Assembly: GCA_002439095.1 (NCBI GenBank)
Contig: DJOT01000021.1
Coordinates: 1-64,000, forward strand
Origin: Bacteroidales bacterium UBA6431
Lineage (GTDB): Bacteria; Bacteroidota; Bacteroidia; Bacteroidales; UBA932
Direction: 5' to 3'
Length of the DNA: 64,000 bases
In this document: piece after piece, positions 45,453 to 54,527 of the stretch
Layout of the letters: every line of letters starts with the position of its first letter
Numbering within the stretch: position 1 is the first letter of the stretch
Notes under the pieces: model-generated
Databases searched by the model: none
What the model was told of the DNA's origin: nothing
The model's input: only the letters and a program-made list of their open reading frames with translations
Made by a program: the position numbers and the translations under genes

Positions 45453-46221
45453 AATGTTCCTGATGTGCCCTGACGGTGCGCAGAATCTCTGTGCGGCTGC
45501 ATTCCGTGTTGGCGGCAATCACCATTGAGGGGCCGTCCAGTGGCGGGAGGCATCCGTCCGGTCCGCAGACGGCACCGCCGGCTTCGAGCAGGATGAGCAT
45601 CGCGGCGGCGTAGTCCCATGGCTGGAGCTGTCTCTCGAAGTATAGCTCCACCCTGCCGGCTGCGAGATCGCATATCTCCAGAGCCGCCGAGCCGAACCTG
45701 CGCACATCATTGCAGCGCATATAGATGTCGAATATCACATCGGAGCAGAATTTTGCCCACTCTTTGTGGTAGGTGCTCATCGCTGTGCAGAAGATGCCGT
45801 CCTCAAAAGGGCGTTCTGAAACTTTTATCGGCTTGCCGTTGAGGAAAGCGCCACGTCCTTTTTCGGCAGTGAAAAGTTCGCGCCTCCACGGACTGTACAC
45901 GACCCCGAGCTGAAGCACGCCTTTGCGGGCCAGGGCCACCGAGATGCAGCAGTCCTGAATGCCGCGCGAGAAGTTGGCCGTGCCGTCTATGGGATCGATT
46001 ATCCATACGTATTCTTCTGCCGTATCCCTGAAATCCTCTTCCTCGCATAGGAAGCCGCTGCCGGGAAGGATCTCCGCGAGCTCGCCGGTGAGAAAATGCT
46101 GGACGGCGATGTCTGCGGAGGTGACGATGTTCTCCAGCCCGTCCTTTTCCTTGATCTGGATGTGGGAGGTGTCCATCAGGGAGGCGGCCTGCCTGACGAT
46201 GTAGATAACTTTTTCTAACAT
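45448..46221 (-). CDS. Inositol monophosphatase-family phosphatase (SuhB/CysQ-like)
   Basis: 257 residues. Lithium-sensitive Mg-dependent phosphatase fold: Glu in LCEEEDF near residue 60, the first signature WIIDPIDGTANFSRG near 75 and the second WDYAAAMLILLEAGG near 205 with metal-binding Asp. Substrate could be inositol phosphate, PAP or another sugar phosphate. Divergent from aminopeptidase P. Confidence 0.88.
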   Translation of the reverse strand: MLEKVIYIVRQAASLMDTSHIQIKEKDGLENIVTSADIAVQHFLTGELAEILPGSGFLCEEEDFRDTAEEYVWIIDPIDGTANFSRGIQDCCISVALARKGVLQLGVVYSPWRRELFTAEKGRGAFLNGKPIKVSERPFEDGIFCTAMSTYHKEWAKFCSDVIFDIYMRCNDVRRFGSAALEICDLAAGRVELYFERQLQPWDYAAAMLILLEAGGAVCGPDGCLPPLDGPSMVIAANTECSRTEILRTVRAHQEHL

Positions 46222-46276
46222 GTTGTTCCTGGGGGTGCGCTTGGGAAACCCGCCGCGAATATATACAGAATTTTCT

Positions 46277-46284
46277 TACCTTTG
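46277..46284 (+). promoter_or_regulatory. Predicted -7 box for aminopeptidase P
   Basis: TACCTTTG fits TAnnTTTG, 41 nt before the ATG at 46326. Confidence 0.4.
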
Positions 46285-46325
46285 CCGGGCATGCCTGTTT
46301 TTTTGACGCAGACAGCAGATGCCTT

Positions 46326-47732
46326 ATGTTTGAAAAAGAAGTCTATGTGGCGCGCCGCAAGGCGCTCGTGGAGAGGCTCCGCGATGAGAAGGGAATCATT
46401 CTCTTTCTTGGCAATGTTGATGCTCCCGCACAGTATCGGGACAACTGCTACAAATGGCGCCAGGACAGCAACTGGCTTTATTTCTTCGGCATCGATGAGC
46501 CGCGATTTGCTGCCACGATCGATCTGGAGAGCGGAGATGAAGTCATCTACGCCGATGATTTCAGCCTCGATGACATCATCTGGATGGGTCAGATGCCATC
46601 CGTGAAATCGCTTGCCGAAGCGGCCGGTGTCCATAAGACCGCCGCGTATGATGCCCTTCCGGGGGCATTGAAAGGCCGCAAAGTGCATTTTCTTCCTGTT
46701 TCCAGATACTATAACGCCTCATATCTTTCCTCTTTGCTGGGGCTGAACCCGTCGGCGGTGTTCTCTGCAGGCAAGAAAGGCTGCGCAGCGGCATCAGAGG
46801 CACTGGTGAGAGCGGTGGTCTCGCTCCGCCTCGTCAAGGAGGAGAGGGAGATAGCCCTTATCGACCAGGCCTGCAACCTCGGATATGAGATGCATACCGT
46901 GGCCCGGCGCGGAATCCGTCCGGGGCGCGTTGAGCAGGAGATTGTGGGGGAGATGGAGGGCGTCACCCTCGGCAAGGGCTGGGGAACCAGTTTCGCCACC
47001 ATCCTCACCCAGCACGGGGAGATTTTCCATTGCCACAGTCATGAATGCATCATAGAGCCGGGAAAACTCATGGTGATCGACGCCGGTGCCGAGAGCAATG
47101 TCCATTACGCGTCGGACTTCACGCGCACCTATCCGACAGGGGGACGGTATACCGCAAAGCAGAGGGATATCTATAACACCGTGCATGAGTGCAACGAACT
47201 TGCTTTCAGCCTTATCCGTCCGGGCGTGGCTTATCGCGACGTACATCTGGCCGTGGCCGGACACATGCTTGAGAACCTCAAGTCTCTCGGGCTTGTCAGA
47301 GGTGATGTCGCCGATATGGTTGACGAGGGCATAGCCGGACTTTTCATGCCTCACGGGCTCGGACACAACATGGGCCTTGATGTCCATGACATGGAAGATC
47401 TCGGGGAGGACCTTGTGGGCTACGATGATGACCAGAGCCGCTCTCCGCAGCTCGGCCTCGGCAGCCTGAGGATGGCGCGGCGTCTTGTTCCGGGCAATGT
47501 CATCACTGACGAACCGGGTATATATTTCATCCCCGCGCTCATCGCAGAGTGGAAACGTGAGGGGACGGACAAAGGGTTCGTGAACTACACCAGATTGGAA
47601 GAATATCTTGACTTCGGCGGCATCCGGCTTGAGGATGATGTCCTTGTGACTGCGGACGGCGCGCGCCGTCTTGGCGACAAGAGACTGCCAATAGCCGCAG
47701 ATGAGGTCGAAGCCGCAATGTCAAACAGTTAG
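46326..47732 (+). CDS. M24-family Xaa-Pro aminopeptidase (aminopeptidase P)
   Basis: 468 residues. N-terminal creatinase-like domain, C-terminal pita-bread domain with the five di-metal ligands in order: Asp in VIDAGAES, Asp in YASDFTRTYP, His in HGLGHNMGLDVHD, Glu in VITDEPGIYF and Glu in GIRLEDDVLVT. Removes N-terminal residues before proline. No signal peptide, so cytosolic. Followed 3 bp later by fabG. Confidence 0.93.
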   Translation: MFEKEVYVARRKALVERLRDEKGIILFLGNVDAPAQYRDNCYKWRQDSNWLYFFGIDEPRFAATIDLESGDEVIYADDFSLDDIIWMGQMPSVKSLAEAAGVHKTAAYDALPGALKGRKVHFLPVSRYYNASYLSSLLGLNPSAVFSAGKKGCAAASEALVRAVVSLRLVKEEREIALIDQACNLGYEMHTVARRGIRPGRVEQEIVGEMEGVTLGKGWGTSFATILTQHGEIFHCHSHECIIEPGKLMVIDAGAESNVHYASDFTRTYPTGGRYTAKQRDIYNTVHECNELAFSLIRPGVAYRDVHLAVAGHMLENLKSLGLVRGDVADMVDEGIAGLFMPHGLGHNMGLDVHDMEDLGEDLVGYDDDQSRSPQLGLGSLRMARRLVPGNVITDEPGIYFIPALIAEWKREGTDKGFVNYTRLEEYLDFGGIRLEDDVLVTADGARRLGDKRLPIAADEVEAAMSNS

Positions 47733-47735
47733 TAT

Positions 47736-48473
47736 ATGGGATTACTCGAAGGAAAAGTCGCCCTCATCACGGGCGCTTCCCGGGGCATCGGCAAGGCCAT
47801 TGCCCTGAAGTTCGCATCTGAAGGTGCGGACATCGCTTTCACCGACATCAAAGTCAACGAAGATACGGTCAAGGAACTTTCAGATCTTGGCGTCAAGGTA
47901 AAGGCATACGCCTCCAACGCCGCCGATTTCGCTGATACACAGGCTACAGTGGAGAAAATCCACGAGGATTTCGGGCACATCGACATCCTCGTCAACAATG
48001 CCGGCATCACCCGCGACGGACTCATGCTCCGCATGGAGGAGTCCCAGTGGGACGCTGTCATCAATGTCAACCTCAAATCGGCTTTCAACTACATCCATGC
48101 CGTCACCCCGATCATGGCGCGCCAGAGGGGCGGCAGCATCATCAACATGTCGTCCGTCGTGGGAGTAAGCGGCAATGCCGGACAGTGCAACTACTCCGCT
48201 TCCAAAGCCGGACTCATCGGACTTGCCAAGTCCATCGCCAAGGAGATGGGGCCGCGCGGCATACGCGCCAACTGCATTGCTCCGGGCTTCATCATCTCTG
48301 ACATGACCGCCGCTCTTCCGGAGGAGGTGCGTGAGGCATGGGTCAAGAGCATTCCTCTCCGCCGCGGAGGCACTCCTGAGGATGTGGCCAAAGTCGCTCT
48401 CTTCCTCGCGAGTGATCTCTCTTCCTATGTCAGCGGGCAGGTCATCAACTGCTGCGGCGCGATGAACTGCTGA
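47736..48473 (+). CDS. fabG: 3-oxoacyl-ACP reductase FabG
   Basis: 245 residues, classical SDR. NADPH loop TGASRGIGKAIA at about residue 13, NNAGITRDGLMLRM, catalytic Ser in INMSSVVGVSGN, YSASKAG and the end INCCGAMNC. NNAGITRD is the FabG hallmark; reduces beta-ketoacyl-ACP in fatty acid elongation. The stop overlaps the comF start (TGATG). Confidence 0.9.
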   Translation: MGLLEGKVALITGASRGIGKAIALKFASEGADIAFTDIKVNEDTVKELSDLGVKVKAYASNAADFADTQATVEKIHEDFGHIDILVNNAGITRDGLMLRMEESQWDAVINVNLKSAFNYIHAVTPIMARQRGGSIINMSSVVGVSGNAGQCNYSASKAGLIGLAKSIAKEMGPRGIRANCIAPGFIISDMTAALPEEVREAWVKSIPLRRGGTPEDVAKVALFLASDLSSYVSGQVINCCGAMNC

Positions 48474-49243
48474 TGGATCCGCGCCTGACCGGACTTGACT
48501 TGAAAACTTCACTCTTGGCGCTTGCGGACATTGTCCTGCCGAGAGTGTGCGTGGTGTGCGGACGACCTCTCCTGCTTCAGGAGAAGCATATCTGTCTTTG
48601 TTGTATGGCGGATATGCCTGAGACTGGTTTTGTTGCGCAAAGTCACAACCCGATGGCGGACAGGTTCAACCGCGCCATCTCCGTTTTGTCAAGTCCTGCT
48701 CGGGAAAGCGATGAATATGAGCCGTATGCGTATGCTGCGGCTCTTTTTTATTATACATCGGACAACGGCTACACTCATATCACACAAGCTCTCAAGTATG
48801 AGAGGAATTTCGGTGCCGGGAAGTTTTTTGCGTCCATGCTCGGGAAGAGGCTCTCGGAGTCGGAGTTGTTTGGTGATGTGGGCATGGTGATACCCGTGCC
48901 GCTTCATTGGCTGAGGAGGTGGAAGAGGGGATATAATCAGGCGGAAGTGATTGCTGGACAAGTAGCAGGATGTCTTGGTTGTGTGTGCATGCCAGATATG
49001 CTGCGTCGTGTCCGCAGGACTTCCACCCAGACGCGGCTTTCCGGAGAAGGGAAGCGGAGCAATGTCTCCGGCGCATTTGTCGCTGCACGCCGTCCGGCTG
49101 TAATCCCGCGTCACATTCTTCTCGTGGACGATGTTTTCACATCCGGTTCAACTTTAGCCTCCTGCCACTCGGCTCTCCGTGAGATTTTCGGTCCGCAGAC
49201 CAGAATCTCGGCCGCCACCCTTGCCTTCGTCGGAGAGGAATGA
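48473..49243 (+). CDS. ComF-family phosphoribosyltransferase-like protein
   Basis: 256 residues. N-terminal zinc-ribbon-like Cys pairs (CVVCGRPLL and CLCC, near 24-46) precede a PRTase domain with the PRPP loop ILLVDDVFTSGSTL near residue 222, and RWKRGYNQAEVIA, typical of ComF/GntX. In naturally competent bacteria ComF serves DNA uptake; here the role is not known. Coupled with fabG by a one-base overlap. Confidence 0.9.
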   Translation: MDPRLTGLDLKTSLLALADIVLPRVCVVCGRPLLLQEKHICLCCMADMPETGFVAQSHNPMADRFNRAISVLSSPARESDEYEPYAYAAALFYYTSDNGYTHITQALKYERNFGAGKFFASMLGKRLSESELFGDVGMVIPVPLHWLRRWKRGYNQAEVIAGQVAGCLGCVCMPDMLRRVRRTSTQTRLSGEGKRSNVSGAFVAARRPAVIPRHILLVDDVFTSGSTLASCHSALREIFGPQTRISAATLAFVGEE

Positions 49244-49244
49244 A

Positions 49245-49382
49245 GACCCCCTGGCGGCTGAGGCCGCCGTCCCCTCAGGGGAACAGTTGAGGTCGCGGGC
49301 CATGCAGGTATACCGTAAACGAAAAACAGCCACCCGAAGGTGACTGATCTCTTGAGCGGAAAACGGGACTCGGACCCGCGAC
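49245..49382. repeat. 137-bp extragenic repeat, copy 1 (with 28-nt tRNA-Gly 3' fragment)
   Basis: Matches copy 2 at 49412-49548 nearly base for base (visible differences: one extra T near 49353 and an A/G change). Content, plus strand: stem GGCGGC-TGAG-GCCGCC, stem CCCCT-C-AGGGG, then a piece equal to part of tRNA-Gly in inverted orientation (GTTGAGGTCGCGGG, 49286-49299), a stem with CGAA loop, and finally the last 28-29 nt of a tRNA-Gly gene without the rest. A separate perfect hairpin GACGCAGC-TTT-GCTGCGTC follows. No protein gene is credible in this 277-bp stretch. Confidence 0.75.
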
Positions 49383-49411
49383 GCAGCTTTGCTGCGTCAA
49401 ACCTTTTGTCT

Positions 49412-49548
49412 GACCCCCTGGCGGCTGAGGCCGCCGTCCCCTCAGGGGAGCAGTTGAGGTCGCGGGCCATGCAGGTATACCGTAAACGAAAAACAGCCAC
49501 CCGAAGGTGACTGATCTCTGAGCGGAAAACGGGACTCGGACCCGCGAC
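49412..49548. repeat. 137-bp extragenic repeat, copy 2 (continuous with tRNA-Gly)
   Basis: Second copy, offset 167 bp from the first. Its right end is the T arm and acceptor of the intact tRNA-Gly gene. The internal GTTGAGGTCGCGGG at 49453-49466 is an exact inverted match to 49541-49554 inside the tRNA. Confidence 0.75.
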
Positions 49549-49593
49549 CTCAACCTTGGCAAGGTTGCGCTCTACCAACTGAGCTATTTCCGC
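49521..49593 (-). tRNA. tRNA-Gly (GCC)
   Basis: 73 nt, cloverleaf: acceptor GCGGAAA/TTTCCGC, D arm with AGCTCAGTTGGTAGAGC, anticodon arm CAACC-TTGCCAA-GGTTG giving GCC, T arm GCGGG-TCCGAGT-CCCGT. CCA is not encoded. The T loop has C at position 55 where nearly all tRNAs have T. Lies after clpB, separated by a hairpin. Confidence 0.93.
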
Positions 49594-49597
49594 AATA

Positions 49598-49624
49598 AAT
49601 CCCAAGTCTCATCGGCTTGGGATT
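49598..49624 (-). terminator. Hairpin between clpB and tRNA-Gly
   Basis: Perfect 9-bp arms AATCCCAAG/CTTGGGATT with 9-nt loop, followed on the minus strand by TTATT before the tRNA. Probable clpB terminator or processing stem. Confidence 0.5.
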
Positions 49625-49677
49625 ACAAAGGTAGTCAGATTTTTTGTTTCTGCAAAAATTTCAGAACAAATTTTGAT

Positions 49678-51732
<2,055 letters not shown>

Positions 51733-51739
51733 AATAAAA

Positions 51740-51766
51740 TCACCGGCCTCGCTTGGAGACCGGTGA
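51740..51766 (-). terminator. Hairpin and T-run just before the clpB start
   Basis: Minus strand TCACCGG, 13-nt loop, CCGGTGA, then TTTTATT and the clpB ATG. It looks like the terminator of the secG operon, yet it lies 7 nt from the clpB start codon, so it may also act as a cis element for clpB. A second hairpin (CACTGACA/TGTCAGTG) is found at about 51788-51808. Confidence 0.5.
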
Positions 51767-51819
51767 AAGAAATCTCAAAATATATTCCACTGACAATATG
51801 TCAGTGATGTGGACGGCCC

Positions 51820-52173
51820 TTATTCGGCAGGCGTTTCTGTGGCCGGAGCCTCCTGCTGTACAGGAGCGGAAGGGAATGCAGGCTGCTGGTTGCCGGCTGT
51901 ATTCTCTATCTTCTTGGTGACATCCATATCGGCGCCATTGCTGCTTCCCGTTGTGAAGGAAGTGATGATGGAGACGACAAGAATGAAGGCTACCAGCCCC
52001 CATGTGACCTTCTCAAGCAAGTCGGCCGTCTGGCGTACACCGAATGTCTGGTTGCCCGCAACGAAGTTGCTGGCCATCCCGCCGCCTTTGCCGTTTTGGA
52101 GCAGCACTACGATGATCAGGAGGATCGCTGCAAGGATGATGAGAACGGTCAAGATTACAAATACGGTATTCAT
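51820..52173 (-). CDS. secG: Protein translocase subunit SecG
   Basis: 117 residues. Two membrane segments (about 4-24 and 52-72) around the conserved loop LLQNGKGGGMASNF and GNQTFGVRQTADLLEK; a Pro/Ala/Glu-rich tail is typical in Bacteroidetes. Auxiliary subunit of SecYEG. Overlaps the TPR gene by 4 nt. Confidence 0.92.
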   Translation of the reverse strand: MNTVFVILTVLIILAAILLIIVVLLQNGKGGGMASNFVAGNQTFGVRQTADLLEKVTWGLVAFILVVSIITSFTTGSSNGADMDVTKKIENTAGNQQPAFPSAPVQQEAPATETPAE

Positions 52174-52748
52174 TTGTTATTGTCTTTTTGTTTTATTTCT
52201 TCAATAAGGGTTGCAAAGTAAACACTTTTTTCCGGATATCGCAAACTTAGCTTGGAATAAATGTCTATTGCCTGCTCTGTGTAATCCTGCTCAAGATAAA
52301 TCTTTGCGAGTGTCTCGGTGCAGAAATCGGCCTGCTCTTCTGGCTCCGGATCCGTGTAGCCTTCTTCTCGCGCCCTGCTGGCGAAACGGGAGAAAATCCC
52401 GTCGTCCGACCTGCGCACCTCATTGTACTGGTTCTGCGAGAAGTAGTCGCCTCCGACCACGTAGACCTTCTTTTCCTCTTTTTGTGGAGACGGAAGATAG
52501 GTCTTTGCGAGCATCTCGAGATCCTTGTCGGTGCAGTCTACATTGCGTCCGGCCCTCACCAGATCGGAGAGGAGCTTTCTTGAACCGACATATAGGGCCG
52601 TTTCGGAAAGCTGACTCTCGGACAATGCTCCCAGTTCCGACATCCTGCGGCACAATTCCACCCTTGCCCCGGCATACCACGGGTACATCGATACGACTCC
52701 GGAGAGTTCTTCCAACGTCAGGGCATGTATGTCTATAGGCTTTACCAT
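52170..52748 (-). CDS. TPR-like protein of the lptE-secG operon
   Basis: 192 residues, no signal. N-terminal helices (ALTLEELSGVVSMYPWYAGARVEL-type region) and a C-terminal TPR unit TLAKIYLEQDYTEQAIDIYSKLSLRYP. A gene of this kind regularly sits between lptE and secG in Bacteroidetes. Function unknown; tetratricopeptide helices suggest a scaffold. Overlaps lptE by 7 nt. Confidence 0.68.
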   Translation of the reverse strand: MVKPIDIHALTLEELSGVVSMYPWYAGARVELCRRMSELGALSESQLSETALYVGSRKLLSDLVRAGRNVDCTDKDLEMLAKTYLPSPQKEEKKVYVVGGDYFSQNQYNEVRRSDDGIFSRFASRAREEGYTDPEPEEQADFCTETLAKIYLEQDYTEQAIDIYSKLSLRYPEKSVYFATLIEEIKQKDNNK

Positions 52749-53242
52749 TGTGCCACTGTAGCGTTGAATATGTCTTCGACGATCTTATCCACGATCTCTG
52801 TCGTGAGGCCGGCCTCCACCGAGTCAAGGGACAGGGTCGAGTCATAGTCGGCATAGCCCGAGAAACTTTTGTCCTCGAAGTTGTCCTCGGGGTATTTCCT
52901 GTTGGTGAATGTGACTTTGACGGTTATGGTCAGCCTGTTCTTTGATGCCACATCTCCGGCCGCAATGGCTGAGGCGGCTACCGTGTACCCCGTCACTTCT
53001 CCTGTTATTTCCAGGTCCCCGTCAGTGTCCACCTGTTCGAGCCGTGTCATCTGACGGAACCTTGTGCGCACGGCTTCCGTCAGTTCATTGCTCAATGACG
53101 GGTTGACCTTGAGAGCCTTGTATTCGAAATAATTGATTGTGATGGTGTTGACATCAGGCTGGATGGACGTGCCGGAGAACGAGTAGATCCCGCACGAGCA
53201 GACGGCGAGCATCAAGGCAAGCAGTGACAGGAGTTTTCTCAT
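52742..53242 (-). CDS. lptE: LPS assembly lipoprotein LptE
   Basis: 166 residues. Lipoprotein signal with lipobox LAVCSCGIYS; the family signature GIYSFSGTSIQPDVNTITINYF matches Bacteroidetes LptE. Plugs LptD and helps deliver LPS to the outer leaflet. Overlaps the sigma-54 activator gene by 4 nt. Confidence 0.88.
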   Translation of the reverse strand: MRKLLSLLALMLAVCSCGIYSFSGTSIQPDVNTITINYFEYKALKVNPSLSNELTEAVRTRFRQMTRLEQVDTDGDLEITGEVTGYTVAASAIAAGDVASKNRLTITVKVTFTNRKYPEDNFEDKSFSGYADYDSTLSLDSVEAGLTTEIVDKIVEDIFNATVAQW

Positions 53243-54453
53243 TTCCCTTTCTTCTCAGCTATGCGTCTATATATGGTCCTCTCGGAGATGCCGAGCTCGG
53301 CTGCCGCCGGCTTGACTTTTCCGCCGTGTTTGGCCAGACACTTCTCTATCATGTCGTCCTGGGACTCTTTGAGGGGGCGTATTTCCGGGGAATTCTCCGG
53401 CTCTCGGGAGGCTTGGCTGCCATCTTCCTCTCTGTCGAAACGTGACAGGTCTATGAGTTTAGGGCCGGCTCCGCCCTGCTGGGCTTTTCCGGTTGACGCC
53501 TTCATCTCCTCGACTGTCTTCTTGAGCGCGTCCACTTCCTGCTTGAGGTAGTGGAGGGCCTTGACCAGCTGCTGTTTCTCATCGTCCGAGAGTGCTGCGG
53601 GATCCGCGCCGCGTGTCGGAATCATGATGGCCCCCTGGTCTTGGGGGATATACTTTATAAGTGTCTCCGGGCCGATCTCGACCCTTTCGGAGGTCGGACT
53701 TACGGGTCTGGACTCAAGGGCGGTCACGGTCTCGGCGATGTTTTTCAGCTGCCTGATGTTGCCGGGCCACCTGTACGACGTCAGCTCTCCTATCGCTTCG
53801 TGGGAGAGGCTGACCTTGCAGAGTCCGTATTTTTCCGAGAAATCCGAAGAGAACTTGCGGAACAGCAGGTAGATGTCGTCCTTGTTGCGGTCGCGCAGGG
53901 CTGGCATCTTGATCTGTATCCCGGACAACCTATAATATAGGTCTTCGCGGAATTTGCCGGTCGCCACAGCGTATGACAGATTGACATTGGTGGCGGCGAT
54001 AATCCTCACGTCGGTTTTTTCCACCTTTGATGAGCCGACTTTTATATACTCTCCGCTTTGCAGAACGCGCAGCAGGAGCGCCTGTGTCTCTTTCGGGAGC
54101 TCTCCTATCTCATCCAGGAACAGAGTCCCTCCGTCGGCTTCTTCGAAATATCCCTTGCGCTCTCCGATGGCTCCGGTGAACGCCCCTTTCTCGTGGCCGA
54201 AAAGTTCGGCATTTATCGTCCCCTCCGGGATGGCACCGCAGTTTACGGCAAGATATTTGCCGGTCTTCCTGCGGCTGAATTGGTGTATAATCTGTGGAAT
54301 CACCTCTTTGCCCACACCGCTCTCGCCGGTGATGAGCACGGTCAGGTCGGTGGGCGCCACCGCTACAGCTGTCTCAAGGGCATGGACGAGCCCGGGGTCG
54401 TTCCCTACGATGTCGAACTTGTTCTTTAATCTTTGCAGATCTTGTGCATCCAT
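53239..54453 (-). CDS. Sigma-54-interacting transcriptional activator without receiver domain
   Basis: 404 residues. AAA+ domain from the start (about 15-245): Walker A ITGESGVGKEVIP, contact loop GAFTGA, Walker B GGTLFLDEIGELP, and RWPGNIRQLKNI. A linker with low-complexity and coiled-coil parts follows, then Fis-type HTH VKPAAAELGISERTIYRRI. No receiver or GAF domain, so control is by another protein, level or operon context. Contact loop is intact, so it can work with sigma-54. Heads an operon with lptE, a TPR protein and secG. Start set at the ATG; a TTG 9 nt upstream is the other choice. Confidence 0.9.
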   Translation of the reverse strand: MDAQDLQRLKNKFDIVGNDPGLVHALETAVAVAPTDLTVLITGESGVGKEVIPQIIHQFSRRKTGKYLAVNCGAIPEGTINAELFGHEKGAFTGAIGERKGYFEEADGGTLFLDEIGELPKETQALLLRVLQSGEYIKVGSSKVEKTDVRIIAATNVNLSYAVATGKFREDLYYRLSGIQIKMPALRDRNKDDIYLLFRKFSSDFSEKYGLCKVSLSHEAIGELTSYRWPGNIRQLKNIAETVTALESRPVSPTSERVEIGPETLIKYIPQDQGAIMIPTRGADPAALSDDEKQQLVKALHYLKQEVDALKKTVEEMKASTGKAQQGGAGPKLIDLSRFDREEDGSQASREPENSPEIRPLKESQDDMIEKCLAKHGGKVKPAAAELGISERTIYRRIAEKKGK

Positions 54454-54479
54454 ATTTAGCAAAGTTAAGGATTTTTCCT

Positions 54480-54487
54480 TATTTTTG
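54480..54487 (+). promoter_or_regulatory. Predicted -7 box for the OmpA/TPR lipoprotein
   Basis: TATTTTTG fits TAnnTTTG, 40 nt before the ATG at 54528. Confidence 0.38.
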
Positions 54488-54527
54488 TGTATAGATTGAA
54501 ATTTACGAATATTATTCTATCGCTATT

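Noticed and set aside
49245..49548. Possible CRISPR or tandem array
   Set aside because: Only two copies of a 137-bp unit with a tRNA fragment; no short repeats or spacers.
49111..49605. Minus-strand open frame of 164 codons through tRNA-Gly and the repeat
   Set aside because: It translates the tRNA and both repeat copies (the LVERNLAKVEVAGPSPVFR signature of tRNA-derived false ORFs) and enters comF on the other strand.
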